From: Lineus longissimus
Lineage: Eukaryota > Nemertea > Pilidiophora > Heteronemertea > Lineidae
NCBI RefSeq assembly: GCF_910592395.1
Contig: NC_088309.1
Span: 28,522,599-28,586,598, forward strand
Length of the DNA stretch: 64,000 bases
Direction: 5' to 3'
Part shown: positions 54,801 to 64,000 of the stretch, in pieces
How positions within the stretch are numbered: the stretch's first letter is position 1
Layout: the number at the start of each line of letters is the position of its first letter
Notes under the pieces: model-generated
The model's database searches: none
Seen by the model: the letters and a program-made list of their open reading frames with translations, nothing else
Told to the model about the DNA's origin: nothing
Translations under genes and position numbers: made by a program

Positions 54801-57800
54801 GTTGCGAATATGCAGCCAATCTGGTGGGCTGTTGATGGTTGAGATGGAGTATGAAGTCGACCGCAGCAGTTGTCGTGGATCCCGGTATTCCTTAACCTCC
54901 CTATTGTCATTAATTCCTCACCCGAATTCTAGTAATCAGAGAAAAACAGCCAGGAACCAGCCCTTCTTTCATCTCCCATTTCATGTCTGCGGTTCATAAA
55001 AAAAGTCATGTTTTGTCATAATAAACTCATCCGTCTGCTGATCGCTTCAAAGCAACGATTTTCTGAGATTCCGACGACAGATGCTGGTGAAAGGAAAAAT
55101 GCATCTTTGTGAAATATTATATCATTGGTAGATTTGGAAATGGAAACGAAACAGACCCGGTTCTGTTTAAAAAGAAATGCCGGAGGCCGGTAAAAACACG
55201 GGGGTAAAAAGCCGTAAAGAGCATATATATATGAAGAACATATAGTTTTAGCGAAAAGGCTTGGTGGAAGTGCCTTCTCTTCCTCTGGTTTGCTTTCGTG
55301 TTTTAGAGGGTAGCCTAGACAACCAGGACTATTTCTAGCGTAGGCCCGACAGCGATATTTTGCCTTCGGATGATATTTTGAGGTTTGGCCGGCTGTCGTA
55401 TAACAAACAGTTGTTCATGAAAAGGAAACCTCTCAGCCAAAATGGCGGCCTGAAAAACAGCATATAAAGATAACCTGAACAGGCATTTCACGGCAATTGC
55501 TGGCTTCAGATGATGCATGTTTCTAATCCTTCGTTTTGGCCGAGAATATGTGCGAGTCAACCAGCTAAATTAACAGTAATAGTAGTGTGCTCATGTTTCA
55601 AGCGAAAGAAACTTCCCCCAAAAAGACGTGATATTTAAAGGCGAGATTGGTTGTGTTGTTGTGGGGTTTCGTGGCCGACTACAAGAGCCCAGTCAAGGTT
55701 GGCGATCACTTAGTTCGACACTCAAGCAGGAGATTGTTCACCCTCTTGACTGGTCGAGCAAATTCGTGGAGAAAAAGAAACAGTGACTGTATTTCTTGGT
55801 TGAATTATGCGATGAAAGTTGTTCTACTGGCACCTTTGTTTCAGTTTGGAAGTCACTATCTAATCAAAATAAAGCTACTAAACATCTCGTCATGATCGAG
55901 AGCGAATGATTACGATCGTGAATATTGATAACTATCCATTTTCAATGGGTGAAGCGTTTATCGCATCAAGAACCTGAGCATGCAAATGATTTTTCATTCG
56001 CTCCTGAAACTTGTGTCATTCCCAGTATCCTATACTCAACGCATTTGTCTTCAGAGCTTGTTCCATCCTGGCTCTCCGGTTACAACCATTAATTTGATTA
56101 CTTCGCCAAGTGATGTGATTCAAAACAAACTCATTACTTGAACATTTACACGGAATGGGAGTGATTTAGGAGGATAGTTGCTGATCAGTTAATTGAGTTT
56201 TCTCATGCTGCAAGGCCGCGACGATGTTACGAAATGTGTCCGGACAAAGACTTTGGTGATTACAAGAGTAATCCATTGTTCATTCCTTCAGAGTGATCAT
56301 CATGAACATTACAGTGAAGACGTTGACTTCAACAGATCCAAGGTCGACTTTTTTATTGTTTCAGCGAGCAGTGCAAAGACTTTGGTGATTACAAGAGTAA
56401 TCCATTGTTCATTCCTTTAGAGTGATCATCGTGAACATCACAGTGAAGGCGTTGACTTCAACAGATCCAAGGTCGACTTTTTTATTGTTTCAGCGAGCAG
56501 TGCAAAGACATGGTGATTACAAGAGAAAACCATTGTTCATTCCTTTAGCGTGATCATGAACATTGCAGTTGTCTCATATATTGTCGGCCTTTCTCAAATT
56601 ATGTGGACTATTCACCAAGTAATTGCATTAATTACTTATCCCCATCTAATCTAACGAGATATAGACGCTGTCATCATTGATTAAGGACGCTTTGGAGATT
56701 TCACGCAACAGTTTGAGGAAAAGGCAACATCTGTTAGAAACTGGGCCATTTTTTGTCATCAGTTAACATCGCTCTGTCTACTCAAGATGCTGTACTCTAA
56801 CACATACATCATCAGGGTTTCTCAGGAACTTTAAATGGCTATGGACCGAAGATGATTCACATTGATAGTTGCATTTCGGAGAAGTATGTTTTAGTACCGA
56901 GATATAGTGCAGACGAGTGAGTGACCGGCTGTAGTGCGGCTAGTAAAATGATTATAGCAGCTAACACCTCCACTTGATAACCCCTGGCGATATCCCCACT
57001 CGATTGATTTCTCATAGCTTTGTCTCGACTGGATGTGTTACATGTATGTTTTTATTGGGTTTTCTCTGTCTGCTAATCGTGTCCTCTCCCTATATGGGGT
57101 TTGTGTCGCTGCCGTGAAGAGATGACACATGCACAGCCAGCAGAGACATAACAGATCGGGCAGAGACATGCACATCCAGTATTGACACAAGTCTAATATC
57201 TAAGGTTGGCACTTGTGGCGGGGAATACCTTCGAAAATCAACTGAACAAGTTGCTCCTCACGTGACCCGGGTTTATTGGAGTTCTATGAGTCTGAGAGAT
57301 ACCACCACAGAGACCAGTCGCCGTTGACATGTTGAAGTGGCCTTATTCAGGCATTCTGGTTGTGAATTTGCCCCGCTCATTATACCAATTAAGCCTGTTT
57401 GAATGGAAAGTGTAATAATCTCTACTAATCTAGTTGAATTCACATCAGTGATTCCCGCTTTCGTATAAAAGGAAATTCATTGGCTATTGGCCACGCATCA
57501 TTACGACCGATATACCTTAATTGAAAATGTCATACCAATTCAGTAATGACCATGCAGCAAATATATCGCTTTGACACCAATCCATATTTCATACTGTGAC
57601 TGCCATTTTTTGATGTCCTTTCGCAGTTTCTGACAATGAGTTGGCCCTTTGGCATGTTTAGTGTATCATCGAGTTTCTAGAAACACTCCAGGGTAAGAAT
57701 AAGACTTCTTTGCCAGCGTCTCCACCAATGATAGACTCTTTAGATCCTTTCGCCAGCCCAAGAATCTCAAGCCCAGCCGGAGTGCATGTTAATGTGGAAG

Positions 57801-58383
57801 GTTCCCAGCCCGGCGACGGCGCCAACGACTGTGCACAACCATGGAGCATATCCAACGCAAAAGCGGGGAAGAACCGGTAACTCAGGTCTCTGAACAAATT
57901 GAGATGGATAGTATCGTCATCATTTCAGCAAATAATCATCGCTTGTAAATATTGGCGGAAAGAATTAGTTTCTCACGAGTGCGCCTTGATTATTACGTCA
58001 AGTGGACCTTTTATCCGAGCCTCGCGAGGACCTTGACATGACATCACATTTCATAAAATAACTTGTCATTTTCATCAATATTTTGCTGATAATTTTCATC
58101 AATATTTTGCTGATAATATTGATTGTCTAAGACAAAATTACGACTGCCTTGATATCCCTCTTAGGTTCGGAACCAAACCATGCGGACTATTGAGCTTCTA
58201 ATCCTGATTAATCCCTTAGAGAAATGTTGTAACTGAGACACATTTGAAGGACAACCATTTCTTTAACACCAGCCGATTATAACAAATGTCAACATTATGA
58301 GAAGTGTAGTGAACATAAGGCTTACCTTCTAGGCATAGTAACAAGACGTAAGCCAAAGCCAACGGGACGTAGTTGCAGTTCAT
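48844..58383 (-). CDS. Precursor of an eight-cysteine, probably amidated peptide (agatoxin-like peptide neurohormone type)
   Basis: Four exons, 5' to 3': 58383-58326, 54577-54491, 49575-49509, 48985-48844; 117 residues, phases 1, 1 and 2 all consistent with strong GTAAGY/GTGAGT donors. Exon 1 is a signal peptide (MNCNYVPLALAYVLLLCLE). Exon 2 is an acidic Tyr-rich spacer (TTYNNPYDDEYPEVYQYEQ). Exon 3 ends in a basic cleavage region (KSTRKR), and exon 4 adds SRQVAKR immediately before the cysteine-rich part. That part has spacing C-x5-CC-x5-CC-x4-C-x8-C-x2-C and ends TWGR-stop: after removal of Arg the Gly would give a C-terminal Trp-amide. CCPGYTCGVNIWNWSC and the WG(K/R) end line up with the CC-x4-C-x-C-N-L-W-G-x-N-C pattern and KWG(K) end of arthropod agatoxin-like peptides, prohormones of neuroendocrine cells. 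Homology is inferred by eye; an unrelated knottin hormone is the alternative. Confidence 0.72.
49576..54490 (-). other. Second intron of the peptide gene
   Basis: Nearly 5 kb holding the 135-bp duplication, a small hairpin at 53251-53307 (CCTGAGGA / TCCTCAGG) and no other recognised feature. Short open frames on both strands show no domains. Confidence 0.45.
51706..51975. repeat. Exact 135-bp tandem duplication
   Basis: 51706-51840 and 51841-51975 are identical by eye. Since 135 is 45 codons, a plus-strand frame stays open over both copies (51659-52039, 126 codons) with a 45-residue repeat including GSWLDIGKRDLTEVRANRTR. No family is recognised and no splice logic ties it to a gene. It lies in the large second intron of the peptide gene, on the other strand. 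Recent duplication or assembly error are both possible. Confidence 0.85.
54578..58325 (-). other. First intron of the peptide gene
   Basis: About 3.7 kb. Besides the 129-bp repeat it has a 23-bp direct repeat near 58070-58117 (TCATCAATATTTTGCTGATA twice). An open stretch at 57658-57897 (minus) has a possible acceptor but no acceptable donor and is not called as an exon. Confidence 0.45.
56246..56560. repeat. 129-bp tandem repeat, about 2.4 copies
   Basis: AAAGACTTTGGTGATTACAA begins copies near 56246 and 56375; a third partial copy starts near 56504 with AAAGACATGGTGATTACAAG. Units include GTTGACTTCAACAGATCCAA and TTTATTGTTTCAGCGAGCAG. It sits in the first intron of the peptide gene. Confidence 0.85.
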
Positions 58384-58870
58384 TATATCTTCTGTCTTGC
58401 CGTGATAAAACGTTAAGTCCCTGATATCATCCGTATCGGAATCGCGCACTCTACACTACAAACTGGTACGAACAATAAACGTCAATAAAGGCATCACTTA
58501 GTCCAAGAGAAGAGAATGATACGGCGTCCTTGAAGAGATACTTAACTTTGGAGGCTGTTCTCCTGACTAATGGTTGCTGCAGCGACGGACTGCAGGAGTT
58601 ACTGGCCATGCGTCACCTCGCGTGGGGCGATGACATTTCATACAGACGTGGCGCTGTAGGTCTTTCCATGATGTGTTTTTGATCTGTGAGATTAATTTCA
58701 TTCACAGGAAGCAAGAGAACAGGGCATCGTCTCGAAATTGCATGATGCCATAGGAGATGGGTTTTTTTCTTCATTCCCTGCCAAAATGTCTCTTTTCAAA
58801 CTTATTCTATTATCATAAATGAAGTGCTGAGTGGGCTGAAACAGTCACAGCCAAAGCGAGCACTGTGAAT

Positions 58871-59770
58871 GATGAGACAGTCACAACCAGACCAATTCTC
58901 AAGCCTGGTCGCGATGAGACAGTCACAACCAGATTGATTCTCAAGCCTGGTCGCGATGAGACAGTCACAACCAGACCAATTCTCAAGCCTGGTTGCGATG
59001 AGACAGTCACAACCAGACCAATTCTCAAGCCTGGTTGCGATGAGGCAGTCACAACCAGACCAATTCTCAAGCCTGGTTGGGATGAGACAGTCACAACCAG
59101 ACCAATTCTCAAGCCTGGTCGCGATGAGACAGTCACAACCAGATTGATTCTCAAGCCTGGTTGCGATGAGACAGTCACAACCAGACCAATTCTCAAGCCT
59201 GGTCGCGATGAGACAGACACAACCAGATTGATTCTCAAGCCTGGTTGCGATGAGACAGTCACAACCAGACCAATTCTCAAGCCTGGCGGTGATGAGACAG
59301 TCACAACCAGACCAATTCTCAAACCTGGTCGCGATGAGACAGTCACAACCAGATTGATTCTCAAGCCTGGTGGCGATGAGACAGTCACAACCAGATTGAT
59401 TCTCAAGCCTGGTGGCGATGAGACAGTCACAACCAGGTTGATTCTCAAGCCTGGTGGCGATGAGACAGTCACAACCAGACCAATTCTCAAACCTGGTTGC
59501 GATGAGACAGTCACAACCAGATTGATTCTCAAGCCTGGTCGCGATGAGGCAGTCACAACCAGATTGATTCTCAAGCCTGGTCGCGATGAGACAGTCACAA
59601 CCAGACCAATTCTCAAGCCTGGTCGCGATGAGGCAGTCACAACCAGATTGATTCTCAAGCCTGGCGGCGATGAGACAGTCACAACCAGACCAATTCTAAA
59701 GCCTGGCGGCGATGAGACAGTCACAACCAGACCAATTCTCAAGCCTGGCGGCGACGAGCATGTCACAATG
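58871..59770. repeat. 42-bp minisatellite, about 21 units, open in both strands
   Basis: Units of 42 bp with GATGAGACAGTCACAACCAG followed by ACCAATTCTCAAGCCTGG or ATTGATTCTCAAGCCTGG and a variable YGC/GGC end. Because 42 is divisible by 3, long frames of about 350 codons stay open on both strands (14-residue periods such as DETVTTRPILKPGR). The core equals the reverse complement of part of the 68-bp family at 24-29 kb. Not called as coding: no splice sites, signal peptide or flanking domain were seen. Confidence 0.93.
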
Positions 59771-59890
59771 TCGTCTCTCTCATCGTGTCCGCAACATTGT
59801 GGAAAGGCTGAAAGGCTTAATTCCATTTTGACTGTCTCCTCTCTCAGTGTTGGTGACATGGCGGAGCAGACAGGCTTGATTCTCTTTCGC
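59771..59890. repeat. Diverged 68-bp-type units flanking the 42-bp array
   Basis: GTCGTCTCTCTCATCGTGTC with CAACATTGTGG, and GACTGTCTCCTCTCTCAGTG with ATGGCGGAGCAGACAGGCTT, are two decayed units of the 68-bp family adjoining the 42-bp array. They support a common origin for the two repeat families. Confidence 0.55.
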
Positions 59891-60051
59891 ATATGGTTGG
59901 TGATGGCTTAAGTCTATCTAACTTTAGTACTCCATCTGACTGCCACCCCACCTGGCTAACTTTAGAGTAACCTCAAACAAAATGAAAACAAACAAGGATC
60001 TCAATGAATTCAACAACACATTTATTTTCTAACAGGGCGTGGTCAGATCTT

Positions 60052-60250
60052 GTAACAGGACTGACAGGGCTTGGCCAGTCACGTAACAGGACTGACAGGG
60101 CTTGGCCAGTCACGTAACAGGACTGACAGGGCTTGGCCAGTCACGTAACAGGACTGACAGGGCTTGGCCAGTCACGTAACAGGACTGACAAGGCTTGGCC
60201 AGTCACGTAACAGGACTGACAGGGCTTGGCCAGTCACGTAACAGGACTGA
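60052..60250. repeat. 31-bp minisatellite, about 6 units
   Basis: GTAACAGGACTGACAGGGCT followed by TGGCCAGTCAC recurs with a 31-bp period and near-perfect identity (one unit has AAGGCT). Confidence 0.92.
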
Positions 60251-60389
60251 CCAATGCTGTTGTGTATGTCATTTGTGATTTGAAAGGAGAGATTCAACAT
60301 TGAATAAACTCATAAATAATTTACCTCCAAAACTGTTTGCTATTTTGATACTGTATCACACACTGGGAGGTTTGACTGGAAGGAAACCA

Positions 60390-60474
60390 TCTAAGGTCAA
60401 GGTCACATGAGAACAGGTCAAGGAAACCATTGAAAGTCAAGGTCAAGGAAACCATTAAAGGTCATATGACCTCG
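60390..60474. promoter_or_regulatory. Cluster of nuclear-receptor-type AGGTCA half-sites
   Basis: Two copies of TCAAGGTCA (extended half-site typical of SF-1/ERR-type orphan receptors), further AGGTCA/CAGGTCA half-sites, and a perfect 14-bp inverted element AGGTCATATGACCT near 60460-60473, all within 85 bp. Part of the clustering comes from a short local repeat (CAAGGAAACCATT). Function is speculative. Confidence 0.4.
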
Positions 60475-63400
60475 TGAAATATTACCGATCTTTGCACCTT
60501 GAATGACACCGAGGAATAGGTGCGATATATTATGCAATATTGTGTAGATGAGGAGTCAAGCTGATTCTTTACAGTACATGAATTGTGCCAAAAGCTTGTA
60601 TTGAGTCTCTGGACCAGTAGCAAGTTGATCATGAAGAAGGTGTCATCTTCAATGTCTTGATCAGCACAGCATCCACTTTGACTAGTGACTAGTCTTCCAG
60701 CCATCCTGCCAGTCGAATAACTCTCTCATATATAAAGATTTACTTTGATTAGTAATAGCAACTTCTATTCTTTTATCAGGAACTCCTATCAAAACTCCTA
60801 CTATTAATCTTAAAGCCTTAATTATATGTTATCTATATACAAATGATCATATATTAATTATTTGTTAGTTACCAATATCAAGTCATCAATCATTAAAGCA
60901 TCAACGCTGAATTCTCTAGAATCAATGAAACTTCTCGGCATCAAATGGCGACGGTCTTGCTCACTGATAAACCACGACACTCGCTTTAGTAGCTCAGAGA
61001 GAACATCATGATGTCAGAACTCGATGTTTCATCACTGTCGCACTTTGCACTTGTCTGCGGGTCCAAGACCTGCGAGTCTTACCTCACGAGTGCGTAGCTC
61101 GAGTTTATGAAGGACAACTTACTGAAATGTAAGGTATCTCAAAACTCTCAAACAGAACCCATTTGATTCAGCTTTTGAGAAGCGTTTTAAAGATGACTCA
61201 GTGTTAATGCTTTAAATGAGCCAAACAGTGATTAATATATAATAAGTTATCCTCAATCTACCTCCAAATGTATAAACTTATTTATATTTAAAATGAACAC
61301 ACAACTCTGATATAAGCATGATGAGGTAATGGGTAAAAATAGAATATAACGCGAGCGTGTGATAAGATTTGCCGATTGAAAACACGAGCAGTAGATATGC
61401 AAGACGAGCATTGTAAAATGCATAGAACAAGAAAATGATCGGTTCATAGATATAAAATCATTCAGATTGTGCATGCGGCCACGCAGAAACCGGTGGTAAA
61501 AAGCCACCAGCTAGTCTGTACAGATAAAACGCTCCATTAGAAATATTGGAAATGACTCGCACTTTTCATGTGAAATCTGGCCAGTCTTCCATGAAACCGG
61601 AGCACACACGCCAGTGGCACCATCACACAAAACTCATTCAGTTTTTGCATTAGATCTATTGAATATTTTCAGGATTTTTATCCACATTTCATTCGTCTCG
61701 TGTTCCATTCACTTGCATGTGACCACGTACGAAAGCTCGGGAGATCCATCCACAATGCCTCATAAGTTGCCGTAGAAGGCAATATTATGCAACGAATATT
61801 TCATTCAACTTCAAGTTAACCTTTGAGGTAAATGAGGCCAAGCCAAAACAAGGGCCTTTCGATCAACCTCAGTACGGTGGTAATACAAGTAAGCTTATGT
61901 TCATCAACTAGTACCCTTGAACAAGTACTGATATGGTGTATGGTTGGTACCATTAGATTGAGAAAGTTTTTCAACGAGTACCATTACATGAGTACCATTT
62001 TAGTATAGAGGACATCATCAGACAGTTCCTCATTGGGACCTTACAACAGTCGGAGAAAGCTGTTAAGAGCCACAACTATGCAGACGCAAGCAAAAAGATT
62101 GCAGTCAGATATCATGGGTTCTTTGTTGTGCCAATATTTAGGTTTGTTTTGGCTCTAAACAGCCACCTCAAACAGGTTCTTCACTGATACATTGAATGTA
62201 CATTACACTGTCTCTTTTGATGTACGTGAACCGATCCCTACCTCAATATGACTACAATATTTTTGGAAGGTGATCACAAAATAAACTGAGATTCATATCA
62301 TAAAATCAAACATCTGCAATACCGTGAAAACAACATGTGGCGGCCGTTTGTTTGTGTTGGAAGATGTTGCATAACATAACATGATGGTGTCCAATATTTG
62401 TCCAAGATCAGTTGGTCTGGCCAACTTTATATGACCACATATTGGATACCCACACCACCAGGGGTCGGCAAACATCTTCCAGTTATAGAATAGAATAGAG
62501 GATTTGCAAATAAAGACAATGACTTCAGAGATTCAAACGCATAACAAAATCTAACTACGGAAAGACAAAATAAAAGTTGAGATTCATAAATCACATCATA
62601 ACACCGATGTGAAAGTACCATTGGTTTCAAGTGACTTAAGTAAGAACACCCACAACCTAATCTAACGCACAGATATTCAGTCATCTGTGAGTTTGCACCA
62701 GAAAATAAATGCACCATATCGTTGAAGATATAATAATAAATAAAGTGACAATTTAAACTTAACACCAGTTTTGATTCCAGCTCAGTGGTAGGCATCATTA
62801 GTTCAGACATCGCATGCTTGGAGACAATAACACATGTGTCATCAGGAAATACAAACTATGGGTTCATAAGTGCACCATTAACTTATTGTAAAATCATTGA
62901 ACACTCATGAAAGCTGCACATAATCCAAAAGCCTGCCACATCAAAGGCCAACTTATAGACAGGAACCACTATGACACCATATCAGTTCTGATTCTTGCCA
63001 AAAGTTGCCAATGACACTTTTTTTAGTTGATTACAATGTTGGTGAATTAATAATGTTTTGACGCCGAGTTAACCGTGACTAAACAAGCTCATCCACTCAT
63101 CAAATTATGCAAATGGTTGGTTTTCATTGACCGAATCATGACTAGTAGTATTTGTCAACGGCGGCCGATTCTCAGCAAAATATAAATGTTGACTCTTCAA
63201 AACAAGAGATGTCGCCATGGTTTAGTGATACGAGCAGACGATCAAACAGCAGTAACTAATCAGATGGATCTTATAAACGGTACCCAATGTTTTTGGTTTG
63301 AGACCATGGTTTTGTTATCAAACTAGGTTAACAGTGGGTTTTATCAGATGTATCGCAGCAATCTTCACATACATGGTTTTCATATGTAATAACTCTAAAC

Positions 63401-64000
63401 AAGGAAAACACAATAATCAAGTTCCAACCATTTGCCATGGAATACTTGATGTGATAGAGAGTATACAACAATGCCATCTATAATACTATTGGTGAACTAA
63501 TCAAAAAGTGACTTCAAAGGTTTTCTGTGGTTTTGGCAGACTAAAACCAAGAATACCAACAACTGTTTAACAATATTGTGATTCTGTGATGGCAAATGAA
63601 CATGTAGTATTAGGTCATAAAGAAGCACAAGGTTTCCTCAGCCACATCTGAGGATCGAGACTGCCAGTGTACAGGACATGTTATGGCTTGAATACTTGTA
63701 CCACAAAGGGTTGCGGGAAGGTTTAGATAAAGCTATGATGGGTTATAAACATGGGGCACAATCAACAGTCATAATCATTCCTACAATTAATGTTTCAATG
63801 CCATGTTTAATGCATAAAGGAGACCACCAAGTCGATTCAACAATCAGGATTGTACATTTCCAGAAGGATTTCTCTTTTAGAAATCTCCTTATTTTTTGGT
63901 GCCCCGTGCTATGTATCATATCAACTGAATCCGCCGTCTACATGAATCTGTGCACTATACAAGAACTCCTATAAATACTGGTTGAATCATATGTCAGCTA
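60475..64000. other. 3.5 kb with no recognised gene
   Basis: AT-rich sequence with scattered short open frames, none with domains, splice logic or family resemblance. Nothing I can support is seen here. Confidence 0.4.

Noticed and set aside
57658-57897. 79-codon minus-strand frame with a possible acceptor
   Set aside because: No usable donor, no recognised family, and it is not needed to complete the peptide gene.
58326-58383. Signal-peptide exon as the first exon of CSPG4
   Set aside because: It would splice in frame, but the intron would be 54 kb and enclose LZTR1 and other genes. A closer phase-1 signal exon exists at 21834-21915, and this one is followed by its own compatible peptide exons.
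58813-59911. 348- and 359-codon frames on opposite strands
   Set aside because: They consist almost wholly of the 42-bp tandem unit whose length is a multiple of three; openness is expected without selection.
62427-62810. 127-codon minus-strand frame
   Set aside because: AT-rich, hydrophobic by composition, no recognised motif or splice context.

Overview
This window is nuclear DNA from an animal, most likely a marine invertebrate. The genes are split by GT-AG introns and encode metazoan families: CSPG4/NG2, LZTR1, an XRCC1-N-terminal-domain protein and a prohormone. Introns and intergenic DNA are full of minisatellites, short hairpin transposons (MITEs) and LINE debris. The sequence does not separate a lophotrochozoan from an invertebrate deuterostome, so I leave the phylum open. 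There are no bacterial operons, CRISPR arrays or rRNA genes.

Layout. (1) 1-21915, minus strand: the 5' part of a CSPG4/NG2-type proteoglycan. Its signal-peptide exon lies at 21834-21915 and one huge exon runs from 3894 off the left edge. The ~18 kb intron holds a 28-bp minisatellite and no recognised gene. (2) 22-31 kb: repeat-rich intergenic DNA with a degenerate tRNA-Pro, 68-bp, ~300-bp, ~174-bp and palindromic 56/41-bp tandem arrays, a truncated LINE, and a ~320-bp inverted duplicate pair. (3) 31.5-35.6 kb, plus strand: a small UPF0390/C19orf53-type protein, then an unrecognised single-pass membrane protein followed at once by a 79-bp tandem array. (4) 36.4-42.7 kb, minus strand: a complete 15-exon LZTR1. 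(5) 42.9-47.6 kb, plus strand: a complete 10-exon XRCC1-NTD protein with SUMO-interacting motifs and C-terminal UBZ-like zinc fingers. It starts 191 bp from LZTR1 across a shared promoter. (6) 48.8-58.4 kb, minus strand: a 4-exon precursor of an eight-cysteine, probably C-terminally amidated peptide resembling the arthropod agatoxin-like peptide neurohormones. This is the most novel gene here. (7) 58.4-64 kb: a 42-bp array open in both strands, a 31-bp array, a cluster of nuclear-receptor-type half-sites, and otherwise nothing recognised.

The genes are not functionally linked in an obvious way. LZTR1 is a CUL3 adaptor acting on RAS-family GTPases, its divergent partner looks like a DNA-repair scaffold, CSPG4 is a cell-surface proteoglycan, and the peptide gene is a secreted signal. 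Exon boundaries were placed by hand from splice motifs, reading phase and remembered family sequences. No alignment or database search was run.
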